Shown one piece after another: positions 1-8,014 of a DNA stretch of 64,000 nucleotides; position 1 is the first letter of the stretch, and each line of letters starts with the position of its first letter. The notes below the pieces were generated by a model, which was given only the letters and a program-made list of their open reading frames with translations, searched no databases and was not told where the DNA came from. Origin of the DNA: Aromatoleum toluclasticum ATCC 700605. Lineage in GTDB: Bacteria; Pseudomonadota; Gammaproteobacteria; Burkholderiales; Rhodocyclaceae. A program made the position numbers and the translations under genes. The stretch covers positions 62,001 through 126,000 of the forward strand of contig NZ_KB899505.1 in assembly GCF_000378245.1 (NCBI RefSeq), in the 5' to 3' direction.

Positions 1-1212
1 CGCGAACACCGCGGCATCGGCGCGCTGGCCGCCGCGGGCATCCCGACGCCCGCCACGATCGCCGCCCCGGCACTGCCAGGCGGCGGCCACCTCCTGCTGA
101 CGGAATTCCTCGACGACGCGACGACGCTCCTCGACCACTGGCGTCCGCTCGCCGCATGCCCGCCGGGCGAGGCCGCCGCCATCGCCCTGCTCGCCCCCGC
201 GTTCAGCCTGCTGGGGCGCCTGCACCGGGCCGGTCTCGCCCACGACGACCTGCATTTCGGCAATTTCCTGCTGCACGACGGGCAACTGCACCTCATCGAC
301 GGCGACGCCGTCACGTGCGCCGCGGCGCCACTCGCGGCCAAGCCCGCCGCCCGCGACCTCGCGATGCTGATCGCACAGCTGCCGCGTACCTGGGACGGCT
401 CCCTGGCGCCGCTCCTCGACGCCTACCGCGACGGCGGGGCGCAAGCCATCGACGCCACCGTGCTCGCCCGCGCGCTGCGGCACGAGCGCGCGTGGCGCCT
501 GCGCGACTACCTCGACAAGAGCGGGCGCGACTGCACCCTCTTTCGCGTGCGCCGCAGCGTGCACCGCTTCGAGGCCGTCGTGCGCGGCGAGGCCGACACC
601 CTCGCTCCCATCCTCGCCGACCCCGACAGCTGGATCGCCGCCGGCAAGGCGCTGAAGCGCGGCAACACCTGCACCGTAGCGCGCGTGGAACTGGACGGGC
701 GTCCGCTCGTCATCAAACGCTACAACCTCAAGCACCTGGGCCACGCGATCTCGCGCGCATGGCGGCCGACGCGCGCCTGGCACTCGTGGCGCGAAGGACA
801 CCGCCTCAGCCTGTTCGGCATCCCGACGCCGCGGCCGCTGGCGCTGATCGAGGAACGCTGGGGACCGCTGCGCGCGCGCGCCTGGCTCGTCACCGAATAC
901 TGCGGCGGGCCGGACATGCTCGCCCATCTCGCACCGGACACCGAACCCGCGCCCGCCGAGGCCGCCTCGCTGCGCGTGCTGTTCGAGACCCTGTACCGCG
1001 AACGCATCAGCCACGGCGACCTGAAAGCGACCAACCTGCTGTGGGACGGCAGCCAGGCCCTCGTGATCGACCTCGACGCTGCCTGCCAGCACGCCACGCA
1101 AACCGGCTTCCACCGCGCCTGGCGCCGCGACCGCGCGCGCTTCCTGCGCAACTGGCCGGCGGAATCGCCGCTACATCGCTGGCTCGACGCGATGCTGCCG
1201 GGTCGCCCCTGA
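1..1212 (+). CDS. Two-domain lipopolysaccharide-kinase-like protein (5' partial)
   Basis: The frame is open from base 1, so the N-terminus lies outside the window; 403 residues are visible. It carries two protein-kinase-like catalytic loops. The first is HDDLHFGN (visible residues 81-88) followed by LIDGD (about 98-102). The second is HGDLKATN (338-345) followed by VIDLDA (about 356). Each keeps the catalytic Asp, the metal-binding Asn and a DFG-equivalent Asp, so both domains may be active. The family (KdkA/WaaP/InaA type) phosphorylates sugars of the LPS inner core at the cytoplasmic face. The neighbouring msbA and glycosyltransferases fit that role. Substrate specificity cannot be read from the sequence. 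Confidence 0.8.
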   Translation, partial: REHRGIGALAAAGIPTPATIAAPALPGGGHLLLTEFLDDATTLLDHWRPLAACPPGEAAAIALLAPAFSLLGRLHRAGLAHDDLHFGNFLLHDGQLHLIDGDAVTCAAAPLAAKPAARDLAMLIAQLPRTWDGSLAPLLDAYRDGGAQAIDATVLARALRHERAWRLRDYLDKSGRDCTLFRVRRSVHRFEAVVRGEADTLAPILADPDSWIAAGKALKRGNTCTVARVELDGRPLVIKRYNLKHLGHAISRAWRPTRAWHSWREGHRLSLFGIPTPRPLALIEERWGPLRARAWLVTEYCGGPDMLAHLAPDTEPAPAEAASLRVLFETLYRERISHGDLKATNLLWDGSQALVIDLDAACQHATQTGFHRAWRRDRARFLRNWPAESPLHRWLDAMLPGRP

Positions 1213-1241
1213 GCATTCCAAGCGGCAGTCGAATACGACCA

Positions 1242-1297
1242 TTCGCCCTGAGCTTGTCGAAGGGCATCGGCAGGGCTTCGACAGGCTCAGCCCGAAC
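1242..1297. repeat. Inverted repeat between convergent genes (REP-like)
   Basis: Two arms of about 24 bases, one containing CCTGAGCTTGTCGAAGGG and the other GGGCTTCGACAGGCTCAG, form an imperfect stem around a short loop. It lies in the gap between the convergent kinase and msbA genes. Repeats with this core are common between genes of GC-rich proteobacteria. It may also end transcription from both sides, but there is no clear T-tract. Confidence 0.7.
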
Positions 1298-1329
1298 GGC
1301 ACGGGGTTGCCATGCCGGCACGCCGGACC

Positions 1330-3168
1330 TTACTCCCCGGCGGCCGCCCCTTCGCCGTGCTCCGCGAACTGCATCGCGTACAGCCGCGCGTAGTGGCCGT
1401 CGCGCGCGAGCAGTTCGGCATGTGTGCCGCGCTCGACGATGCGCCCTTGCTCCATGACCATGATCACGTCGGCCTTCTCGATCGTCGACAGCCGGTGCGC
1501 GATCACGAGCGTCGTACGCCCGCGCATGACCCGGTCGAGCGCGGCCTGGATGTGGCGCTCCGACTCGGTGTCCAGCGCCGACGTCGCCTCGTCCAGGATC
1601 AGCACCGGCGCATCCTTCAGCAGCGCGCGCGCAATCGCCAGGCGCTGACGCTGTCCACCCGACAGCACGACGCCGTTCTCGCCGATGTCCGTGTCGTAGC
1701 CCTGCGGCAGGCGCTCGATGAACTCGGCCGCAAAGGCCGCCCGCGCGGCGCGCTCGACCGCCTCGCGCGGCGTGCCGGCAAGATCGCCATAGGCGATGTT
1801 GCTCGCCACCGAATCGTTGAACAGCGTCACCTGCTGCGTCACCAGCGCGATATGGCGGCGCAGGTTCTTCAGCGTGTAATCCTCGACATCGACGCCGTCG
1901 ATCAGGATGTGGCCGCTCTCATGATGGTAGAAGCGCGGGATCAGGTTCGCGAGCGTCGACTTGCCGCTGCCGGAGCGCCCGACCAGCGCCACCATCTGCC
2001 CCGGCTCCACGCTGAAGCTGATGCCGTCGAGCACCGGCCGGTCCGTGCCCGGATAGCGGAAACTCAGGTCGCGCACTTCCAGCCGCCCCTCGACCCGGTC
2101 GCGCTCGACCGTGCCGCGGTCCTCCTCGATCGGCTCGTCGAGCTGCTCGAAAATGCTCTCTGCCCCCGCGACGCCGCGCTGGATCGTCGAACTGACCTCC
2201 GACAACTGCCGGATCGGCTTCGGCAGCAAGCCGGCCGCGGTGATGTAGGCCACCAGGTCGCCCGCCGACGCCTCGCCGCGCAACAGCAGCACCAGGAACA
2301 GCAACGCCGCCATCGCCGCGTAGGTCACCAGCTGCAGCGCCGGCGTGTAGATCGCGCCGGTCTTGACCATGCGCAGCTGCTTGTTCGTGTTATCCGCGCT
2401 CGCCGCACGGAAGCGCCGCGACTCGTACTCCTCGCCGCCGAAGCTGCGCACCACCCGGTAGCCCTGGATCGTCTCCGAGGCCACGTGCGTCACGTCGCCC
2501 ATCGCTGCCTGGATCTTCCTGCTCTGCTTGCGGAACTTGCGGCTCGCGTTCGTCACCATGAGCCCGATCACCGGCAGGATGGCCAGCATCACCAGCGTCA
2601 GCTTCCAGTTCATCCACAGGATGTAGCCGAACAGGAAGATCACCGACAGCCCTTCGCGGATGACGATCTTGATCGCATCCGTCGCGGCCCCCGTCACCAT
2701 CGTCACGTTGAAGGTGATGCGCGAGATAAGGTGGCCGGAGTTCGTCTGGTCGAAATAACGGTTCGGCAGTCGCAGAAGGCTGTCGAACAGCCCCATGCGC
2801 AGATCGTGCACCAGGCCCAGCGACACCTTGGCGAGGAAGTAATTGCCCAGATAGGACCCCACCCCCTGCCACATCGCGATCGCCACGATCATCACCGGCA
2901 CGGCCTTCATCAGCGGCAGCGTCGCGAGCAGCGGCACGCCGGGGAACATCACCGCGTCCGGGTTCGTCAGGCCATCCACGAAATACTTGAGAATCCCCGC
3001 GAGCATCGGCTGGGACGAGGCGAAGATCAGGAAGCCCACGATACTGACGGCAAAGGCCGGCACGTAGGGCCGGACGTAGGTCAGCAGGCGAAGATAGATC
3101 CTGAGGCTGGAAGCGGGCTTCGTTTCTGCGGGCTTTGGTTCTTTATGGCGCTTCAAGTCGTGGAGCAT
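1330..3168 (-). CDS. msbA: Lipid A export ABC transporter MsbA (permease-ATPase fusion)
   Basis: Predicted product of 612 residues, close to the usual 580-610. It flips lipid A-core across the inner membrane using ATP. An N-terminal six-helix transmembrane domain is followed by a nucleotide-binding domain with Walker A GRSGSGKS (397-404), signature LSGGQRQR (from 502) and Walker B LILDEATSALD. The frame continues upstream without a stop, but ATG at 3168 gives a conventional MsbA N-terminus and leaves room for the promoter of the divergent kinase gene at 3261. A GTG seven codons upstream is an alternative. It sits in an LPS locus, which supports MsbA over a generic exporter. Confidence 0.93.
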   Translation of the reverse strand: MLHDLKRHKEPKPAETKPASSLRIYLRLLTYVRPYVPAFAVSIVGFLIFASSQPMLAGILKYFVDGLTNPDAVMFPGVPLLATLPLMKAVPVMIVAIAMWQGVGSYLGNYFLAKVSLGLVHDLRMGLFDSLLRLPNRYFDQTNSGHLISRITFNVTMVTGAATDAIKIVIREGLSVIFLFGYILWMNWKLTLVMLAILPVIGLMVTNASRKFRKQSRKIQAAMGDVTHVASETIQGYRVVRSFGGEEYESRRFRAASADNTNKQLRMVKTGAIYTPALQLVTYAAMAALLFLVLLLRGEASAGDLVAYITAAGLLPKPIRQLSEVSSTIQRGVAGAESIFEQLDEPIEEDRGTVERDRVEGRLEVRDLSFRYPGTDRPVLDGISFSVEPGQMVALVGRSGSGKSTLANLIPRFYHHESGHILIDGVDVEDYTLKNLRRHIALVTQQVTLFNDSVASNIAYGDLAGTPREAVERAARAAFAAEFIERLPQGYDTDIGENGVVLSGGQRQRLAIARALLKDAPVLILDEATSALDTESERHIQAALDRVMRGRTTLVIAHRLSTIEKADVIMVMEQGRIVERGTHAELLARDGHYARLYAMQFAEHGEGAAAGE

Positions 3169-3260
3169 CCGGAAAGGGGAATCGTGCACCGCCGCAAAAC
3201 GGGCTTGCAGGGAAGCATGCGGGGTAGAATTGTACCTTTGAAACCCGGCGCCCGAACCCC

Positions 3261-3923
3261 GTGACCAAGCTGACCCGCGAAGCGTTTTCTGCCCTGCGCA
3301 AAGGCGCAACGGTCATCGAGGCAGACCCGAAGGGAGAAAAGGTCCTGCGCCTCGGCGACGGCTCCTTTCTCAAACTGTTCCGCCGCAAGCGCATCCTCTC
3401 GTCGGCGCTGCTCTTCCCGCCCGCAAGACGCTTCCGGAACAACGTCGAATCGCTCGCTGCGCGCGGGATTCCCTGCCCGCAGGTCACGGAACTGTACGAA
3501 TTCGACAGCGAGGGCAAGACCGCCGTACGCTACTGGCCGCTGCCCGGAGACACGGTCCGCGGCCTGCTGCCCGGCCTCCCGGCCGCGGAACGCGGCGCCA
3601 TGCTGCTGCGGCTCGCCGCCTTCATTGCCCGACTGCACGACCTGGGCATCTATTTCCGCTCGCTGCACTTCGGCAACGTGATCCTCACGCCGTCGGGGGA
3701 ATTCGGCCTGATCGACCTGTCCGACATGCGCGCGCAACGCGCACCGATCAGCCGCCCCAAGCGCATCCGCAACTTCCGCCACTTCTTCCGCTACAAGGAC
3801 GATGCCCGTTTCATCACGGAACTCGGCACCGCGCGCTTCCTCGCAGCCTACAACGATGCGTCGCGCGTGCGCATGGAAGCGGCGCACCTGGCGCGCATGC
3901 CCAACCTCAATCCGGCGTCCTGA
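3261..3923 (+). CDS. LPS core heptose/Kdo kinase-like protein
   Basis: 220 residues from a GTG start. It looks like the small kinases annotated as toluene-tolerance or lipopolysaccharide kinase proteins. A conserved LHFGNVIL segment followed by GLIDLSDMR (about residues 140-160) gives the catalytic-loop Asn and metal-binding Asp. The usual catalytic HxD is altered here to SLHFGN, so the first Asp is missing. It may use a different residue or be a weak kinase. It is divergent from msbA and its 3' end overlaps the convergent ligase gene by 17 bases. It is probably another inner-core modification enzyme. Confidence 0.7.
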   Translation: MTKLTREAFSALRKGATVIEADPKGEKVLRLGDGSFLKLFRRKRILSSALLFPPARRFRNNVESLAARGIPCPQVTELYEFDSEGKTAVRYWPLPGDTVRGLLPGLPAAERGAMLLRLAAFIARLHDLGIYFRSLHFGNVILTPSGEFGLIDLSDMRAQRAPISRPKRIRNFRHFFRYKDDARFITELGTARFLAAYNDASRVRMEAAHLARMPNLNPAS

Positions 3924-5076
3924 CCCCGTCCCGGGCGCGGTAATACGCTTCGAGGGCGGGCCGGCCGCTTTCGATCACGGCCATGAAGACCGGGATCCAG
4001 AAGAATACCCACAGCGTGCGCGGGGAGGCGATCACCCCGTTGGTGTCCGTCAACAAGCCCCCCCAACCTACCAGCGCCACCAGGAGCCAGGAAGATCGCG
4101 CACGCCAGGTCAGCACGAAGAAGGCTGCGGCCATCGCGGCGAACGTCAGCAGACTCGACAATCCGCCGAAATAGAACGCTGAGACGTAGGCACTGTGCGG
4201 ATGATAGAACTGCCCCAGGATCAGGTGCTGGTCCTTTCCGCATCCGAAAACCACGCCGCACTCCCCGACCACTCTCCGGATAGCCGCTTCCCAGATATCC
4301 AGTCGGTAGCTCGCTCCGCGCTCCAACAAGATCGAGCCGGCGCCGCTGGCAAGCAGAACCAGCACGACAAGCCCGAGCACGATCAGCACCGCCTTGATAT
4401 ACCGGCGCTGAACCGCGTATCCGACCAGGAAGAATGCCATGCCGAGCAGTGCCGAACGGGCCTGAAAGACGACCGCACATGCGGCGCAAAGCCCGACGAG
4501 CCCCAGCAGGCCAAGCCAGCGGGCGACAGCCGACGATCGTGCCAGACGCGCCTCGACGTGGAACACCCACAGAAAGACCAGACCGGAAATGATCATGAGT
4601 GCCGCGAAAATCGGATTCCCGGTACGTCCCCACAGTGCGATTCGCTGCGCCAGACCGGAGGTCCGAAGGGCCAGGACCCAATCGACCGTCGCCACGACCA
4701 GCAATGCCAGCGCGACCAGCGAATACGCCAGGAACGACCGCCTGACCGCGCCCTCGTTCTTCTCGATCATCACGCAAGTCAGGAACAACACCGCGATATA
4801 GACGGAATCCTTAAGGAAGGAGACATCCCTGAACCCAAGCAGGAGTGCGAACAACCCGAAGCAGGCGAAGAAGACCGGGGCCGCCTTGTACGGTTCAAGT
4901 GCCAATCGCGGCAACGACAGCCACCAGATCACCGCGGGGACAGCCAGACCGGCATAAAAGATGTTGTTCGATGCCTTGGCCGATATCGGCAGGAAAAAGG
5001 ACACCATGAAGACGAACAGGACAGCGGGAAAGAATTCCGCCCGGAATCTGCTCGGGCGCATCGCGGATACTGGCAT
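3907..5076 (-). CDS. O-antigen ligase/polymerase-type membrane protein
   Basis: 389 residues, almost wholly hydrophobic, with about ten predicted membrane helices and one larger polar periplasmic loop in the second half (around residues 250-290, rich in R, E and G). This is the architecture of the WaaL/RfaL O-antigen ligase and Wzy families, which join polysaccharide to lipid A-core in the periplasm. The family has little sequence identity, so the exact role is inferred from topology and location. It is the last gene of a five-gene minus-strand operon, 23 bases after the sulfotransferase. Base composition is visibly less GC-rich than the housekeeping genes, as is common in surface-polysaccharide loci. 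Confidence 0.75.
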   Translation of the reverse strand: MPVSAMRPSRFRAEFFPAVLFVFMVSFFLPISAKASNNIFYAGLAVPAVIWWLSLPRLALEPYKAAPVFFACFGLFALLLGFRDVSFLKDSVYIAVLFLTCVMIEKNEGAVRRSFLAYSLVALALLVVATVDWVLALRTSGLAQRIALWGRTGNPIFAALMIISGLVFLWVFHVEARLARSSAVARWLGLLGLVGLCAACAVVFQARSALLGMAFFLVGYAVQRRYIKAVLIVLGLVVLVLLASGAGSILLERGASYRLDIWEAAIRRVVGECGVVFGCGKDQHLILGQFYHPHSAYVSAFYFGGLSSLLTFAAMAAAFFVLTWRARSSWLLVALVGWGGLLTDTNGVIASPRTLWVFFWIPVFMAVIESGRPALEAYYRARDGVRTPD

Positions 5077-5099
5077 TCGATCTCGTCAGAAAATACGCG

Positions 5100-5882
5100 T
5101 CAATAACCGAACAATTCGTAGTCGCGTTCATAAACGCGCCGAATCCGGTCGATCGTGCGCGTTTCAAAGGTCATTGCCTGCGGCTTCGTCTCGGAGACGT
5201 TGACTGCTTCCAGCGCCGCATCGACACCGAGGCTGGCGCAGACATGGCGAAAGTCCTCGACGATGGTTTCCTGCCGCCCGATGTAATCCATGCGAACCTG
5301 GCCAAGCGAATCGCACAGGAATTCCCACTGCGGAGCGAAGTGAATCTGCCGATGCGCGTTCTCTTCGCACAGCCAGTGCTGCACGAATCGATCGAAGGAA
5401 TCGTAGCCTGTGACCAAATTATGCGCGGCCAGATCGCGCGGACCCCGGTTGCTCGAGCACAGATAGCGATAGGCCGAATATGCGCGGTCTAGCGGGTTGC
5501 GCACGAAGCAGAATTTGTAAGCGCGTTCGAAGAACTCCGGAAAACTGCGCTCGTAGAACCACAGCGGCATGTGTCCCTGCGTCCGCTGCGGAAACAGGGC
5601 CGTCTTTATACTGCTCCCCGCGCATTTGGGCACGTGGATGAAGATGCATGAATGCCGCTGAAAATCCTCCGGAAGAAACACGCTGTCCGACAGGATCTTG
5701 TCGAGCGCAGACCGGTCGACGATCGAGCGGCGACTGAGAACGGTCTCCCGCGTGGCCTTGGGAACCAGCTTCCAGAGATACCTTCTCGTCTGACCGCGCC
5801 ACATTTGCAAGGCGACCGCAGGATCGCGCGCGCTCGCCCACAGGAAGAAGAGAGTTGTATGTGCGTGCTTGAGGATTGACAT
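5100..5882 (-). CDS. Sulfotransferase family protein (PAPS-dependent)
   Basis: 260 residues. The N-terminal part contains the 5'-phosphosulfate loop HVPKCAGSS (residues 83-91), which binds the PAPS donor. FVRNPLDRAYSAYRY (about 126-140) is the 3'-phosphate site with its Arg and Ser. These two motifs define the sulfotransferase family that includes HNK-1/heparan-type enzymes and bacterial polysaccharide sulfotransferases. In this operon it probably sulfates a sugar of the surface polysaccharide. Codon and base composition look less GC-rich than flanking genes, suggesting acquisition by transfer. It lies 27 bases after the upstream glycosyltransferase. Confidence 0.85.
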   Translation of the reverse strand: MSILKHAHTTLFFLWASARDPAVALQMWRGQTRRYLWKLVPKATRETVLSRRSIVDRSALDKILSDSVFLPEDFQRHSCIFIHVPKCAGSSIKTALFPQRTQGHMPLWFYERSFPEFFERAYKFCFVRNPLDRAYSAYRYLCSSNRGPRDLAAHNLVTGYDSFDRFVQHWLCEENAHRQIHFAPQWEFLCDSLGQVRMDYIGRQETIVEDFRHVCASLGVDAALEAVNVSETKPQAMTFETRTIDRIRRVYERDYELFGY

Positions 5883-5909
5883 TCGTATACTTGACCTCGG
5901 CTTCGCGGG

Positions 5910-6884
5910 CTAGATGCCGACCCTCTGACGCAGCCGCTCGACCCAGCCCACAGGCGGATGCTCACGCAGCGGCGGCACGAGGGCGTGCGCAATCTTCTCG
6001 CCCAAACGATCGAAACGATACTCCTGCTCTGCCAGCGCCTGCCCGGCTGCGGCAATTCGGTCGGCAAGAGCGGGATCCGCGCGCAGCGCCGCGAGCTTCG
6101 CGCTCAGTTCCACGGCATCGCGGTATAGCACGACGTTTTCCATGTCGCGAAACCCCAAGGCGGCGTTCTCCCCGGCCCCCTGATCATTGGCGCACAGCAC
6201 GCAGCCGCAGGCCATCGCCTCGAAATTCTTGATCATGTACTCGCCGATGCCCGCATCGGCGCTGACGAAGAAGCGGATGCGGTTGAGCGTCCGCAGGTAT
6301 TCCTCACCCGAGGCCGTGCGCGTGATCAGGATCTGCTCGCGCGCGGCGATCTCGTCGAGCATCCGCCGGCGCCCCGTATAGACCGAACTCTTGGTGCTGC
6401 CGACGAAGGCGAGCTCGATGTCGCGCGCGAGGCCCAGGTTGCGCAGCATCGCCTGATCGTAGCCCTTGGGCACGAACACCGCGTCGAAACCTTCGCCACG
6501 CAGCCGCTGCGAAACCGTGAAACCGGACGAAATCACGCGCGCCCAAGGCAACTGCGCATAGTGGCGGCTGAACTTGCCCTGGTATTTTCCGGGGAAGTAG
6601 TTCTGGCAGGCGTCGTGCTCCAGGATCACCAGATTCGGCACCGTACGGATGAACGAAACCTGCCGGATCTCCTGCTTGAAGCGCAGGAAGAACACGATGC
6701 GGTCGTAGTCCTCGACGCGGACCTTGCGCCGGAAGTAGCGCCGCAGGTTGGCCTGATCCTCGCCCCCGAGCCAGCGCAGGTCGCAGTCGGTATGCGCAAC
6801 GATGCCGTCGTAGAGACGGTCGAGGATGACGCGTTGCTCTTTCTGCACCAGCAGCAGGACGCGCAGGCGCGGCGCGCCGCTCAT
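5910..6884 (-). CDS. Glycosyltransferase, GT4-like (CgeB type)
   Basis: 324 residues from an ATG whose last bases overlap the stop of the preceding gene (ATGA at 6881-6884), indicating translational coupling. A longer in-frame extension upstream is arginine-rich and lies inside the neighbour, so I rejected it. The C-terminal half has the nucleotide-sugar-binding pattern of GT-B enzymes: GEYMIKNFEAMACGCV followed by a conserved region ending the fold. The N-terminal domain is shortened. It probably transfers one sugar during core or O-polysaccharide assembly at the cytoplasmic membrane. Donor and acceptor are unknown. Confidence 0.8.
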   Translation of the reverse strand: MSGAPRLRVLLLVQKEQRVILDRLYDGIVAHTDCDLRWLGGEDQANLRRYFRRKVRVEDYDRIVFFLRFKQEIRQVSFIRTVPNLVILEHDACQNYFPGKYQGKFSRHYAQLPWARVISSGFTVSQRLRGEGFDAVFVPKGYDQAMLRNLGLARDIELAFVGSTKSSVYTGRRRMLDEIAAREQILITRTASGEEYLRTLNRIRFFVSADAGIGEYMIKNFEAMACGCVLCANDQGAGENAALGFRDMENVVLYRDAVELSAKLAALRADPALADRIAAAGQALAEQEYRFDRLGEKIAHALVPPLREHPPVGWVERLRQRVGI

Positions 6885-8014
6885 CGGGTCCATTCCGGCT
6901 CGCCGAGCACCGCCTGCACCATCGGCAACGCAAAGAAGCGCCGGCGCGCGGCCTCGTCCGAGAATCCGGCATACAGGCGCATGAAACCGCGCTCGACGAG
7001 CTCCGCCCGCCCGACTGTCGTCATGCGCGCGTGCTCGACCAGCAGACGCGCCAGCCCCTCCGCGTCGCGCAAGGGAAACAGCGCCCCCGCGTCGCCGACG
7101 ACCTCGGGAGCGCCTCCGCAATCCGTCGCGATCACCGGTACGCCTGCGGCCATCGCCTCAAGCAGCACCATGCCGAAAGGCTCATGGTCGGAACTCAGCG
7201 CGAACAGATCGAAGACCGAGAAGGCGCGGCGCGCGTTCGGCACCTGTCCGAGGAAGCGCACCCGCCCGGCGATGCCCAGCTCTCCGGCAAGCTTCCGCAG
7301 CGAGTCCTCCAGGCGCCCCTTGCCGAGGATCGCCAGCAGCGCGTCGCCGGGGAGCTCCGGCAGGGCACGTGCGAATCCGCGCAGTAGCGTAGTCTGGTCC
7401 TTGTCCGGGTGCAGGCGGCCGACATTGCCGACGACGAAGGCATCGCGCGGCAGCCCGAGCAGGTCGCGCGCAGCCTCGCGCGGCAGCACTTCGGCACGCA
7501 CGGTATCGACGTCGATGCGATTGTGCAGCGTCGCGATGCGCTCGGCCGGCCACGACGGCACGCCGCGGCGGATGTCGTCGCGGATCGCGTCGGACACCCC
7601 CAGCAGCCCGAGGCGCTTGCCGAACCAGCGCGCAAAAAGCTTGTGCGTCAGGCGCTCGTAGTCGCCGAAGGCGTGATGCACGCCGATCACCGGGAGTTTC
7701 GTCCCCCAGCACGAAATGTGGATGGGCTTGAAGCGGTGCGCGAGGATCAGCGCGAAGTCGCGCCCGGCGATGATCTCGCGCACGCGGCGCATCGCGTCGA
7801 GCTTGAGCCCGCGCACGTCGGCGCCGTCGTAGTCGAGGTAGATCACCTCGTCGGACGCCGACAACGCAGTGACTTCGTCGCTGGGCGGGTCGGTCAGGTA
7901 GACCGTCGTGACCTTGTACGGCGAATCCTTGAACAGCACCGCGTACTGCCGCGCGACGTCACCGAACGGACCGTAGTGACAGTGGCAGAACTGCAGGATG
8001 CGGCGCTCAGCCAA
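6881..8014 (-). CDS. Glycosyltransferase family 4 (group 1)
   Basis: 377 residues with a full GT-B fold. The C-terminal domain has VGRLHPDKDQTTLLRGF and the donor-binding motif EPFGMVLLEAMAAGVPVIA, whose first Glu and EAMA segment are typical of retaining GT4 enzymes. The N-terminus begins with a Rossmann-like strand. It overlaps the carbamoyltransferase gene by eight bases and the next glycosyltransferase by four, so the genes are co-translated. Likely role: addition of a hexose or heptose to LPS core or O-unit. Confidence 0.9.
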   Translation of the reverse strand: MAERRILQFCHCHYGPFGDVARQYAVLFKDSPYKVTTVYLTDPPSDEVTALSASDEVIYLDYDGADVRGLKLDAMRRVREIIAGRDFALILAHRFKPIHISCWGTKLPVIGVHHAFGDYERLTHKLFARWFGKRLGLLGVSDAIRDDIRRGVPSWPAERIATLHNRIDVDTVRAEVLPREAARDLLGLPRDAFVVGNVGRLHPDKDQTTLLRGFARALPELPGDALLAILGKGRLEDSLRKLAGELGIAGRVRFLGQVPNARRAFSVFDLFALSSDHEPFGMVLLEAMAAGVPVIATDCGGAPEVVGDAGALFPLRDAEGLARLLVEHARMTTVGRAELVERGFMRLYAGFSDEAARRRFFALPMVQAVLGEPEWTR

